Below the pieces are notes generated by a model. The model ran no database searches, was not told where the DNA came from, and was given only the letters and a program-made list of their open reading frames with translations. Positions 16,209-23,974 of a stretch of 28,356 nt of DNA are shown here, in pieces. How positions within the stretch are numbered: position 1 is the stretch's first letter; every line of letters begins with the position of its first letter. Where the stretch lies: assembly GCF_003478505.1 (NCBI RefSeq), contig NZ_QUFI01000033.1:1-28356 (forward strand). The letters are read 5' to 3'. The translations under genes and the position numbers were made by a program. The stretch is from Clostridium sp. AF27-2AA. GTDB lineage: Bacteria > Bacillota > Clostridia > Lachnospirales > Lachnospiraceae.

Positions 16209-17501
16209 TTATATCAGATCACGTTTCCGGACTTTTCCGCTCTCATTTTTCGGAAGCGCTTCCAGAAACAGGATTCCCTGCGGGATCTCACTGGCAGAAA
16301 GTACTTGAATCAGATGATTCCGGATCTTTCGTTTCATTTCCTGCTTCTGCAGCGGTCTTTCAGCTTCCGGTCCGGTTCCGGCTGTCGGCATATCCAACAC
16401 CACCCAGGCCATCAGTGTATCATGGCCGCCCCGGGATGACGCTTTCACCGCAGCCTCCTTCACACCAGGCACGTCCAGCATGGCATTTTCCACCCTCACG
16501 GATGAAATCTTTCTTCCATTAATATTGCAGATATCATCTCTGCGGCCGTCAAAGTAAAGATTTCCCGCTTCATCCCAGTGACCATAATCCCCCACAAAGG
16601 TATCCGTGCCTGCCCCCACCACTCCGTATGGCGTTGTTACATGAATCCTGCCATCCTTCAGGCAGATGTCAACATCCGGGAACTTTCTGCCGATCAGGGT
16701 TTTATCTTCCCCCATATCCCGGCCATGAACATAGCTTACATAGTTCAGCTCACTTGCGCCGTAATACAGGATCAGATCCGCATGCGGGAAGATACGCTGA
16801 ACTGCCAGTGCTTCCGCGCCGCCAAAGCTCTGGGAGCCGCTCAGGATCAGCCGGATATGCCTGTTTGTCTGTTTTTCCGGTTCCCGCTCCCGCTCATACA
16901 CCTGCTTTAGTGCCCGCAGCTTTGCCGGGATCAGATAGATTCCATCTGCCCGGTATGCTTCCAGCTGCTGCTTCCAGAGTCTCGGATCAAACAGGTCGCA
17001 GGCAATCACTGCGGCCCCTGCTGAAAGCTGTGCCAGATACAGATTCAGATTCCCGGTAAATGCCAGGCTTCCCTGTGCAAACAGACGGCTTTCTCCGCTT
17101 ATGCCAAAAATCCGGTTCTGGGTTTCAAAATATCCATACCAGCTCTCAAAGGTACGGAACAAAAGCTTCCCGCTCCCAGTGGTGCCAGATGTCATAACGG
17201 CCATGCAGGCTTCATCCGGAATTTTTATCTCAAAAAAAGCATCCGGCACCGTTGTGTCGTTTGGAACAATAAGCGGCACTGCCCCGGTTCCCTGACAGGC
17301 CAGAAATGCCACAAGCTGCTCCAGAATGGAGGATTCCCGGATCACAGCAAGCTGCTGTTTTCTATTTTCCAGATGGAGCTGCTTTTGTTTTTCCAATGCC
17401 AGGTCCGCCAGATTTCCATAGGTATAAACACGGTCAGAAAAGAGCAGGGCCTCCCGGTCCCGCTCCACTGACTGAATCATTTCCAGATAATTTGTCAACA
17501 T
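16209..17501 (-). CDS. AMP-forming acyl-CoA ligase of the biotin-regulated operon (YhfT-like)
   Basis: This is an ANL-superfamily acyl/fatty-acid CoA ligase of 430 aa, shorter than the usual ~500. It shows the phosphate loop TSGTTGSGK near residue 105, an A5-type YYGASELNYVSY, the VGDYGHWDEAGNLYFDGRRDD hinge region, and the C-terminal catalytic lysine in PKNESGKVRKRDL. It activates a carboxylic acid to its CoA thioester; the substrate is not visible from sequence. It lies 34 nt downstream of the thiolase gene and is the last gene of the bioY operon. B. subtilis YhfT, encoded with bioY2 (yhfU) and yhfS, is the closest contextual parallel. The ATG at 17501 with an AAGGGA Shine-Dalgarno is preferred; the longer ORF to 17600 runs into thiolase. 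Confidence 0.82.
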   Translation of the reverse strand: MLTNYLEMIQSVERDREALLFSDRVYTYGNLADLALEKQKQLHLENRKQQLAVIRESSILEQLVAFLACQGTGAVPLIVPNDTTVPDAFFEIKIPDEACMAVMTSGTTGSGKLLFRTFESWYGYFETQNRIFGISGESRLFAQGSLAFTGNLNLYLAQLSAGAAVIACDLFDPRLWKQQLEAYRADGIYLIPAKLRALKQVYEREREPEKQTNRHIRLILSGSQSFGGAEALAVQRIFPHADLILYYGASELNYVSYVHGRDMGEDKTLIGRKFPDVDICLKDGRIHVTTPYGVVGAGTDTFVGDYGHWDEAGNLYFDGRRDDICNINGRKISSVRVENAMLDVPGVKEAAVKASSRGGHDTLMAWVVLDMPTAGTGPEAERPLQKQEMKRKIRNHLIQVLSASEIPQGILFLEALPKNESGKVRKRDLI

Positions 17502-17535
17502 TTTCTTTCCCTTCTTCCCAGACTGTCCCCTGGCT

Positions 17536-18675
17536 TTATATCCGCTCCACCAGAATTGCGCTTCCAATGCCTCCGGCCGCCGCCACGGAACAAATACCAT
17601 ACTGTCCGCTGCAGGATTCCAGGGATTTCAAAAGATGCAGGAGCAGCAGCGCTCCGGAAGCTCCATAAGGATGTCCATAGGCCAGCGCACCGCCAAACCG
17701 GTTATAGCGTTCTCTCGTTCCCGGGAAGGCCCGCTCAAACAGCACATCAATCACCGCAAAGGCTTCATTTACCTCAAAAGCATCGATCTGTCCGTATGTA
17801 AGCCCAGTCTTTTTCAACAGCTTTTCCACTGCCAGAACCGCGGTTTTCGGACTCATGAGCGGGTCACCGCCCACAGCAGTCCCGAAACGCAGCACCGCCG
17901 CCGGAGTCAGGTTATGACGTTTTCCATACTCCTCGGAACAAAGCGCCACAAAGGCCGCGCCGTCATGCATCAGACAGGCATTGGCTGCGTGGATCACACA
18001 GCCGCCCGGCAGAAGATGCGGAAGGCGGTCCATGAGCTTCTGGCTCATGGAGGCACGGATGCCTTCATCCTTCCGACTTCCCGCCACCGATACCTGAATG
18101 TCCGATAAAAGGCCCTTCTGCACGGTCCTTGCTGCCCGATGGTGGCTCTCCAGCACCCAGAAATCCTGTTCTTCTTTTGTCACGTGCTCCGATATTGCGG
18201 TGCGCTCTGCTCCTTCCAGCATGACCTGCTCGCCCTGCTGCCCCGGTATAAACTGCGCCACCGTCCACACCTTGTCCTTCTCGTAGTTCGGATGGTTCGG
18301 ATTCCACATCCGGAGCGGCTGGGTGGATGAGCTTTCCATACCGCCTGCAAGCACCAGATCCGCCAGACCGCTCTCGATCTTTGCTGCTGCCTGGGTGACT
18401 GCCTCCAGGGCGGAACCACACTGCAGATCCAGGCTTACCGCCGGAATCTCCTGCTCAAGACCCGCGGTCAGCGCGGCCAGGCGGGTCATGTTTCCTCCCC
18501 CACCCACTGCATTTCCTCCGATGATAAAATCAATATCACACTCTGCAAGCTGGTATTTTTCAATGACAGCCCTGAGCACCTCCGCTCCCAGAACCTCTGC
18601 CGGCACATTCCGGTACATCCGGTCCTTCACACCGATAAAGCTTCGCATTCCTCCAAGGATCCAAACCTTTTCCAT
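17536..18675 (-). CDS. Thiolase-family acyl-CoA acetyltransferase lacking the second catalytic cysteine (YhfS-like)
   Basis: This is a thiolase-fold protein of 379 aa. The nucleophilic cysteine is present in LDLQCGSALEAV (about residue 86), as are the oxyanion motif NEAFAV (about 308) and the histidine of GGALAYGHPYGASGA (about 335). The C-terminal CxGGGxG motif, whose Cys is the general acid/base in classical thiolases, reads SVAAAGGIGSA: ungapped alignment puts Ala in place of that Cys. The protein could still transfer acyl groups but may not perform a normal biosynthetic thiolase reaction. It lies between bioY (23 nt) and the acyl-CoA ligase. A second ATG is chosen as start because the first, two codons upstream, is one base from the Shine-Dalgarno. 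Confidence 0.82.
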   Translation of the reverse strand: MEKVWILGGMRSFIGVKDRMYRNVPAEVLGAEVLRAVIEKYQLAECDIDFIIGGNAVGGGGNMTRLAALTAGLEQEIPAVSLDLQCGSALEAVTQAAAKIESGLADLVLAGGMESSSTQPLRMWNPNHPNYEKDKVWTVAQFIPGQQGEQVMLEGAERTAISEHVTKEEQDFWVLESHHRAARTVQKGLLSDIQVSVAGSRKDEGIRASMSQKLMDRLPHLLPGGCVIHAANACLMHDGAAFVALCSEEYGKRHNLTPAAVLRFGTAVGGDPLMSPKTAVLAVEKLLKKTGLTYGQIDAFEVNEAFAVIDVLFERAFPGTRERYNRFGGALAYGHPYGASGALLLLHLLKSLESCSGQYGICSVAAAGGIGSAILVERI

Positions 18676-18698
18676 GCACATTCTCCCTGTTTACATAC

Positions 18699-19250
18699 TT
18701 AAAACTGCGGCACAACACGGCGCAGGATCTTTGCAATACCGGCTGCCACAAAACACTTTACAACATCCAGCGGAATAAACGGAAGCACTGCCTGCACCAT
18801 AATGGCCTGCCACGGCTGTTTTGTCACTGCCTTCATCTGAACTGCTCCAAACAGGTAGATGACCGGAATTCCCGCAAAGACCAGAAATGCAGTCTGTGCC
18901 TTTAAATTCTTTACCTTCCGGCAGAACAGGGAAGTAAGAATAGCCGCCGCTGCAAAGCCGTAACGATATCCGCCGGTCGGTCCCAGAAGTTTTCCGAGAG
19001 ATCCGCCGATTCCCAGAACATTTAAGAGAATCCAGCTTGTCATGATAGCCACGATCTGGAGCGGCGCAAACAGCAGGCCGACCAGATTGACCACCAGAGT
19101 CTGAGCCGTGATGCTGGCGGTTGAAAATGGGAGCGGAATCTTTATGTATGTAGAAACGATCAGCATGGTCGTCATCAGCGCCATGGTGGTGATTCCAAAT
19201 GTCGTCCAGATTGTTTCTTTCTTTGCCATTGTTCCGGCTGTTATGTTCAT
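18699..19250 (-). CDS. bioY: Biotin transporter S component BioY
   Basis: This is a BioY family membrane protein of 183 aa, the substrate-binding subunit of biotin ECF transporters. It has about six membrane segments, the N-terminal pattern YIKIPLPFSTASITAQTLVVNL (shown over more than one helix), and the conserved LGPTGGYRYGF near residue 90. No EcfA/T genes are adjacent, so it would use a shared energy-coupling module or act alone. The start ATG overlaps the upstream stop (ATGA) and has AAGGAGG nine nt upstream, fixing the start well inside the longest ORF (to 19379). A BirA-type operator precedes the operon, as expected for a biotin-repressed transporter. Confidence 0.92.
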   Translation of the reverse strand: MNITAGTMAKKETIWTTFGITTMALMTTMLIVSTYIKIPLPFSTASITAQTLVVNLVGLLFAPLQIVAIMTSWILLNVLGIGGSLGKLLGPTGGYRYGFAAAAILTSLFCRKVKNLKAQTAFLVFAGIPVIYLFGAVQMKAVTKQPWQAIMVQAVLPFIPLDVVKCFVAAGIAKILRRVVPQF

Positions 19251-19936
19251 AATTGTTTTCCTCCTTCGTCCTTCCCCTGCAGCTTCATCTGCAGGATGCG
19301 TCCCCGGTCTGTGAAAAGCTCCACAGTCCGGCTTTGTTCTCCTGTTTTCTTTTCGACCAGCTCTGCCGGTTCCTGGCATCGGAGAGGCAGGTAAAACCGG
19401 ACCGATGCCTCAATGCAGTCCCCATATCCTTCCAGGATGCGGTTCACCATGAGAAATCCGGGAACCACGGCTGCTTTGCCCTGGTGGATGGGGTTTTCAT
19501 CTTCAGAAGCGTGCAGATACATGCTTATTTCCTCTGATGTTGGCAGGAATGCTTCGCCGGTTTTCTGAGGAAATTCTGCTTTCATGAGCTGCTGGTTCTC
19601 CGCTGCTGTCCGGCCGTCCCCCGGTTCTGTATCCAGCTTCTGCTTTCCGGCAGCCTCATCAGCTGCTTTCTCTGTCCCACTCTTCATTTTGGGAAACGCA
19701 CGAACAAGCATCACACGAAGCTGGTCACCCGTTAGCGGATTTGTGATCTCCACCTCCGCAAGCCGCCGGTCCGAGCGCAGCACATCAAGATGACAGCTCT
19801 GCTGCAAAGGCCCAGGTGCTTCTGCAGGCTTTTCTTCTCCTCCAAAGGAAAAACGGCATTTCCCGATCATCCATCCCCGGTATCCGTGCAATTCAGAAAG
19901 TGTTTTTTCCAGCATCATAAGCCGCTCCTGTCTCAT
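19247..19936 (-). CDS. Probable hot-dog fold (MaoC-like) acyl-CoA hydratase, first gene of the biotin-regulated operon
   Basis: This protein of 229 aa has no clear full-length family match that I recognise. Residues 142-160 read HASEDENPIHQGKAAVVPG, closely resembling the (R)-specific enoyl-CoA hydratase motif (S-x-D-x-N-P-x-H followed by Ala and Pro-Gly). The catalytic Asp and His would be D146 and H151. The following FYLPLRCQEPAELV looks like the paired hot-dog strand. Residues 84-128 are a charged, probably disordered linker, and the first 80 residues may be a degenerate second hot-dog half. It is translationally coupled to bioY by an ATGA overlap and directly follows the BirA-type promoter. 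It would hydrate or dehydrate acyl thioesters beside the thiolase and ligase. An alternative start at 19918 has a better Shine-Dalgarno. Confidence 0.6.
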   Translation of the reverse strand: MRQERLMMLEKTLSELHGYRGWMIGKCRFSFGGEEKPAEAPGPLQQSCHLDVLRSDRRLAEVEITNPLTGDQLRVMLVRAFPKMKSGTEKAADEAAGKQKLDTEPGDGRTAAENQQLMKAEFPQKTGEAFLPTSEEISMYLHASEDENPIHQGKAAVVPGFLMVNRILEGYGDCIEASVRFYLPLRCQEPAELVEKKTGEQSRTVELFTDRGRILQMKLQGKDEGGKQL

Positions 19937-19980
19937 GGCCTCTGTCCCCTTCCTGTATGTTTCCTGTTAAAAACGATCAC

Positions 19981-20009
19981 AGTATAGCAACCCGCAGTCA
20001 AATTGTCAA
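19981..20009 (-). promoter_or_regulatory. Sigma-A promoter of the hydratase-bioY-thiolase-ligase operon
   Basis: On the minus strand a perfect -35 TTGACA (20004-20009) is followed by a 17-nt spacer and TATACT (19981-19986). The predicted start near 19974 gives a short leader of about 40 nt before 19936. The -35 lies inside the left half-site of the BirA-type dyad. Confidence 0.88.
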
Positions 20010-20034
20010 CTTTAAATATTTTCATGGTTAACAT
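20003..20034. promoter_or_regulatory. BirA-type biotin operator overlapping the -35 box
   Basis: TTGTCAAC (20003-20010), 16 nt, then GTTAACAT (20027-20034). Each half differs by one base from the TTGTTAAC / GTTAACAA halves recalled for Firmicute BirA operators, whose spacing is 14-16 nt. The left half contains the promoter -35, so biotin-bound BirA would block RNA polymerase. The dyad abuts the gpr stop codon. Location before bioY strongly supports the assignment. Confidence 0.8.
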
Positions 20035-21063
20035 TTACATCTCTTCTTTTTCAGGAAATACCGCTTCATGAATTGCTTCTGAGATGGTATAGCTTAAGGT
20101 TCGGATCCGCTCATCCATATCCGGCAGTGTTACATAAAGGCTTCCAAACTCCGGTGCCAGAAGTTCCCGGATCAAAAGATACTGCTCCTCCGGACCCAGA
20201 CCCTCCATATAGGTTCCAAGTCCGCGTGTAGCCCGGTTCTTTTTCAATGTTCCGGTCATGGCATCTACCGTATCATAGACAATAGCCGCCGCCCCTACCA
20301 CCGTTGGTACTCCGACTGCCAGCACCGGAATGCCAAGGCTTTCCTTTGTCAGGCTCTGCCTGTGGTTTCCAACACCGGATCCCGGACGAATCCCGGTATC
20401 GGTGAGCTGGATGGTAGTTCCAAGCCTTCGGATGCTTCGGGCCGCCAGGGCATCCACCACAATCAGAAAATCCGGCCTTGTCTCCTGTATGATTCCCTTC
20501 AGAATTTCTGCTGTCTCCATGCCGGTCTGAGCCATGACACCGGGCGCAATGCCACTCAAAACCGGGAAATTGTGCTTTTTGCAAAATTCATTTCCGTATT
20601 CTCCCTGCAGATGCCGGGTCATCTGCAGGTTGCTCAGCACCTTCGGTCCCAAAGCATCTGGCGTCACATCCTGGTTTCCCAGGCCTACTGCCAGAATGTT
20701 CCGTTCCGTCTCCCGTTTCCCGGTCATCTGCCGGATCAGGGTACGCAGATGTCCCGCCAGCTCTGCCGATACCTCTTCATGGTAACTTTTATCCTTTTTC
20801 GCCAGGGCATCCGCCTCCAGAGTCAGGTAAGTCCCCACTGGTTTCCCCATAGTTTCAGCACCATGCTCATCCAGAATTTTTACTTCCGTCATACGGATAT
20901 CTGAATGGCACTCCCGCCATTTCCGCAGGGAAACACCGGAGATTTCCCCTCCATCTCCCGGGAACCGCTCCTGCTCCTCCACGGCAAGATCCGTGCGGAC
21001 CTCGAAATCCGGATAATTCCCAGCTGCCTGTTTCTTCTGCTCTGTTTCTTTATTTCTTTTCAT
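20035..21063 (-). CDS. gpr: Germination protease GPR
   Basis: This is the spore endopeptidase of family A25 (342 aa) that degrades small acid-soluble proteins during germination. The zymogen propeptide region ends near NYPDFEVRTDLAVEE (about residues 16-30), where self-processing occurs in relatives. The conserved core includes ILAVGLGNQDVTPDALGPKV (about 120-139), SGIAPGVMAQTGMETAEI and DALAARSIRRLGTTIQLTDTGI with the catalytic acidic residues. It shows the organism is a spore former. In many Clostridia spoIIP follows; here the biotin-regulated operon does. No terminator separates gpr from that operon, so some read-through during sporulation is possible. Confidence 0.95.
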   Translation of the reverse strand: MKRNKETEQKKQAAGNYPDFEVRTDLAVEEQERFPGDGGEISGVSLRKWRECHSDIRMTEVKILDEHGAETMGKPVGTYLTLEADALAKKDKSYHEEVSAELAGHLRTLIRQMTGKRETERNILAVGLGNQDVTPDALGPKVLSNLQMTRHLQGEYGNEFCKKHNFPVLSGIAPGVMAQTGMETAEILKGIIQETRPDFLIVVDALAARSIRRLGTTIQLTDTGIRPGSGVGNHRQSLTKESLGIPVLAVGVPTVVGAAAIVYDTVDAMTGTLKKNRATRGLGTYMEGLGPEEQYLLIRELLAPEFGSLYVTLPDMDERIRTLSYTISEAIHEAVFPEKEEM

Positions 21064-21205
21064 TCTGCACTACCTCTTTTCCATATCTGCATACGGCTCA
21101 TTCTTTTCCGGGGTATGTCCTTTTCCCGCTTATTCTGTGCCTGCCGCATTCCACCTTGCCAACACGATTTTCCTTATTTTTTCGCAAAAAGAAGCAATTT
21201 ATGTA

Positions 21206-21234
21206 TTGACATTTTGTGCCGGATTAGTTAGAAT
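21206..21234 (+). promoter_or_regulatory. Strong sigma-A promoter of rpsT
   Basis: Consensus TTGACA (21206-21211), a 17-nt spacer and TAGAAT (21229-21234). The leader from about 21241 to the start at 21328 is about 87 nt, long enough for leader-based control. Confidence 0.88.
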
Positions 21235-21327
21235 GCAATAGTATGTTTACATTGAACTGTCCGTGTCCAGACTTTGATGCAAACCAAAGACTATAAATCA
21301 TAATTTGTTTAATTGGAGGTGCCCAGA

Positions 21328-21591
21328 TTGGCTAACATTAAATCTGCTAAAAAGAGAATCTTAGTAAACGAGACCAAGGCTGCAAGAAACAAAGCTATCC
21401 GTTCTAAAGTGAAAACTGCTTGCAAGAAGGTAGAGGCTGCTGTAACCGCTGCTGATAAGGCTGCTGCACAGACCGCTTTAGTTGCTGCTATTTCCGAGAT
21501 CGATAAGGCTTGCACCAAGGGTGTATACCACAAGAATACCGCTTCCAGAAAGGTTTCCCGCCTCTCTAAAGCTGTAAACGCAATGGCTTAA
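21328..21591 (+). CDS. rpsT: 30S ribosomal protein S20, TTG start
   Basis: This is S20 of 87 aa, an early-assembling 16S rRNA binding protein. It starts MANIKSAKKRI-like (here encoded TTG GCT AAC ATT), is rich in Lys and Ala, and ends SRLSKAVNAMA, as in the family. The TTG at 21328 is chosen because the family's N-terminus begins exactly there and GGAGGTG lies seven nt upstream; the longer frame from 21313 would add five non-conserved residues and start within the Shine-Dalgarno. It is monocistronic with its own promoter and terminator, between convergent ychF and divergent gpr. E. coli rpsT also uses UUG, where it contributes to autogenous control. Confidence 0.97.
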   Translation: MANIKSAKKRILVNETKAARNKAIRSKVKTACKKVEAAVTAADKAAAQTALVAAISEIDKACTKGVYHKNTASRKVSRLSKAVNAMA

Positions 21592-21621
21592 TCATAAGAC
21601 TGGAATATTATAAATGATATA

Positions 21622-21662
21622 AAAAGCTTCGGTTCCTGGGTGTGTGGAGCCGGAGCTTTTTT
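21622..21662 (+). terminator. rpsT terminator
   Basis: AAAGCTTCGGTTCC (from 21623) pairs with GGAGCCGGAGCTTT (to 21659) with two mismatched positions and a loop of about nine bases. A run of six T follows on the plus strand. Confidence 0.85.
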
Positions 21663-21703
21663 GTATGATAGAAATGACAGTAAATTGTTTTCTGCCATAA
21701 ATT

Positions 21704-21731
21704 AAGGGCGCGCCGCCGGCACGCCCTTTTT
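21704..21731 (-). terminator. GC-rich terminator between rpsT and ychF (probably bidirectional)
   Basis: AAGGGCG.GCC and GGC.CGCCCTT form a stem of about ten pairs with one mismatch around a 3-nt loop. Plus-strand TTTTT follows; on the minus strand the stem is followed by AATTT. It lies ten bases after the ychF stop, so it should end the ychF transcript and back up rpsT termination. Confidence 0.75.
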
Positions 21732-21740
21732 GTTTTACTC

Positions 21741-22838
21741 TTATACATTGAAACGGAACAGGATCACATCGCCATCTTTGACAACATAATCTTTTCCCTC
21801 CAGGCCCACCAGACCTTTCTCTTTTGCTTTTGCGTAAGTACCGCAGTCTAACAGATCCTGGTAATTTACGACCTCGGCACGAATAAAGCCGCGCTCAAAA
21901 TCGGAATGGATCTTACCGGCTGCCTGCGGAGCCTTGGTGCCGACCTTGATGGTCCATGCACGGGTCTCGTCCTCACCGGAGGTCAGGTAGCTGATCAGGC
22001 CCAGGAGACGGTAGCTTGCCGCGATCAACTTGTCCAGACCGGACTCACTGAGACCAAGTGCGTCTAAGTACTCCTGCTTCTCATCATCATCCAGCTCTGC
22101 GATCTCCTGCTCGATCTGGGCGCAGATGACAAATACCTCACAGTTGTTCTCTGCAGCATATTTGCGGACTGCAGCAACATGCGGATTGGAATCACCATCA
22201 TCAGCCAGATCATCCTCGCCTACGTTTGCAGCGAAAATAACCGGCTTGCAGGTTAACAGATTCAGGGAATTTACAAAAGTCATCACATCTTCATCGTCAT
22301 TCTCGTAGGCGGAAGCCAGCTTGCCATCCTCCAGGATTGCCTTCAGTTCCTTTAAGACCTCAACCTCTTTTGCCAGAGACTTGTCGTTAAATGCAGACTT
22401 GGATGTCTTGGCAATCCGGCGCTCCAGAATCTCGATATCAGAGAAGATCAGCTCCAGGTTGATGGTTTCAATGTCACGGATCGGATCTACACTGCCCTCT
22501 ACGTGGATTACGTTCGGGTCCTCGAAGCAGCGAACTACATGAACAATGGCATCTACCTCACGGATGTTAGCCAGAAACTGGTTGCCCAGACCTTCACCCT
22601 TGGAAGCGCCCTTTACCAGGCCTGCAATGTCTACGAACTCAATGACCGCCGGGGTTACCTTTTTGGAATGGTACAGATCCCCAAGCAGCTTCAGACGGTT
22701 ATCCGGAACTGCAACCACACCCACATTCGGGTCAATAGTACAGAACGGATAGTTGGCAGACTCAGCGCCTGCCTTGGTCAGGGAGTTGAACAGGGTACTC
22801 TTGCCGACGTTCGGCAGACCCACGATACCTAATTTCAT
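21741..22838 (-). CDS. ychF: Obg-like ATPase YchF
   Basis: This is a YchF/OLA1 family P-loop NTPase of 365 aa, the standard length. It shows G1 [12 protein letters not shown] (residues 6-17), G3 [19 protein letters not shown] (about 68-86), and the altered G4 NVGE that favours ATP over GTP. A coiled-coil insertion lies at about 130-180 and a C-terminal TGS domain ends DVILFRFNV. The protein binds ribosomes and influences translation and oxidative stress responses. The ATG follows an AGGAGG Shine-Dalgarno. No clear promoter was found in the 80 nt separating it from the integrase remnant, which is inserted directly upstream. Confidence 0.96.
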   Translation of the reverse strand: MKLGIVGLPNVGKSTLFNSLTKAGAESANYPFCTIDPNVGVVAVPDNRLKLLGDLYHSKKVTPAVIEFVDIAGLVKGASKGEGLGNQFLANIREVDAIVHVVRCFEDPNVIHVEGSVDPIRDIETINLELIFSDIEILERRIAKTSKSAFNDKSLAKEVEVLKELKAILEDGKLASAYENDDEDVMTFVNSLNLLTCKPVIFAANVGEDDLADDGDSNPHVAAVRKYAAENNCEVFVICAQIEQEIAELDDDEKQEYLDALGLSESGLDKLIAASYRLLGLISYLTSGEDETRAWTIKVGTKAPQAAGKIHSDFERGFIRAEVVNYQDLLDCGTYAKAKEKGLVGLEGKDYVVKDGDVILFRFNV

Positions 22839-22857
22839 TTTTTCTATTTCCTCCTAT

Positions 22858-22881
22858 AAATCCTTTGATTTCAAGGGATTT
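22858..22881. repeat. 24-bp dyad between the integrase remnant and ychF
   Basis: AAATCCTTTGA and TCAAGGGATTT form an imperfect palindrome centred near 22869. It lies at the boundary between GC-rich core and AT-rich island, just beyond the integrase stop, where a tyrosine-recombinase core site is often found. No second copy was recognised at the other end of the island, so an attachment-site role is only a possibility. Confidence 0.3.
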
Positions 22882-22921
22882 CAGCATACTTATTTTTGCA
22901 AGTAGGCCATTTCGTGGGCCA

Positions 22922-23916
22922 TTACATTGCCATAAGTGCTTCTGCTACCAAGTCCATTTCTTTTTTCTTTTCTTCCTCGGTAGTATGAACATATAAGTTC
23001 ATCGTAATTCCAATATTCGAATGGCCCAGTAACATCTGAAGTATTTTCGGTTTCATTCCTGCTTCAATACATCTGGTAGCAAACGTATGTCTCAAGATAT
23101 GCATCGAAAATCTTGGAATTTTTGCTTTGTCACAGATTTTAAACAGCGCTGTGTCATATGTACTGTTCTTGACTGGTGTCCCTTTTCGGCACAGAAACAC
23201 AAATTCTTCCCATTCTGTTGAAATTTCTGAAATCCTCTTATTCTTTTCTTTTTGTTTTTTCAGTATAGTAACCGCTTCTTCTGTTAAAGGTATCGTACGG
23301 TAACCTGATTTACTCTTTGGTTCTCCGATACGCCACTCCTTTACACTGTAACGATATTCCATACTTCTGCGAATCTGAATTGTTTTGGATATAAAATCGA
23401 CATCTTCACATTTCACTCCTACCAATTCGCCTGTTCGCAATCCGGTTTGTAGTATAAAACGATACTGATTTTCATAGCTTTGACCTTCTGCATATTGTAA
23501 AAATGTTTTTTGTATGTCAATTGTAGATGTACGATATTCCTGATCTGCCATATTATAAAATATTTTCTGACAATGAAGTGGTTTCACGTCTGATAGTTGC
23601 ATCTCCCCAATTACCGGTTTAATATTTTTAATATATCTCTCCGTATAATTACGAACAGTATTTGAACGGACTGTTTTCTTTTTTATCCCAATCCAATATT
23701 CAAACCATGATCGACCAACATATCTGATGGCATTGAAATATCACTATGTTCATCCACATAAGTCGCATCAGCAATCCATGCTCTGCACTCTTGCAGCTTT
23801 TTGAATCGTTTATGTTTTCTCTTTCCAAACCGATCTACAAATCTGGCTGAGTATAATCCCGTACTTTCCTGAGATATTCCCTTGCCAAGTTCTTTGCTTT
23901 TTAAATCTTTTCTTAT
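22922..23916 (-). pseudogene. Tyrosine site-specific integrase (Tn916 Int-like), frameshifted
   Basis: The intact part, 22922-23602, encodes the catalytic domain with all expected residues: Arg in TGLRTGELVGV, Lys in PKSKSGYRTIPL, HILRHTFATR, LLGHSNIGIT and the Tyr of MNLYVH. Upstream in the same frame, from about 23709, come the SAM-like core-binding residues (WFEYWIGIKKKTVRSNTV, then NYTERYIKNI). Beyond that, the N-terminal AP2-like segment (GKGISQESTGLYSARF, then FKKLQECRAWIADATYVDEH) continues in another frame. GTCGAT-CATGG at 23705-23715 looks like GTCGATGCATGG minus one G (Val-Asp-Ala-Trp). The expected start after the GAGAGGAG Shine-Dalgarno is ATA (23914-23916), not ATG. Two lesions suggest real decay rather than a sequencing error. 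Confidence 0.85.
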
Positions 23917-23974
23917 ATTTCAGCTCCTCTCATAAGAAGCCCTAATACAGCACCTTGTATTATACCATAGCATC

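Noticed and set aside
18139..18330. Small ORFs on both strands inside the thiolase gene
   Set aside because: Shadow frames of a conserved GC-rich coding sequence.
21064..21200. Sigma-F or sigma-G promoter for gpr
   Set aside because: A GAATA and a GGAAAAGAAT are present but 21 nt apart, outside the usual 15-16; no confident sporulation promoter could be assigned.
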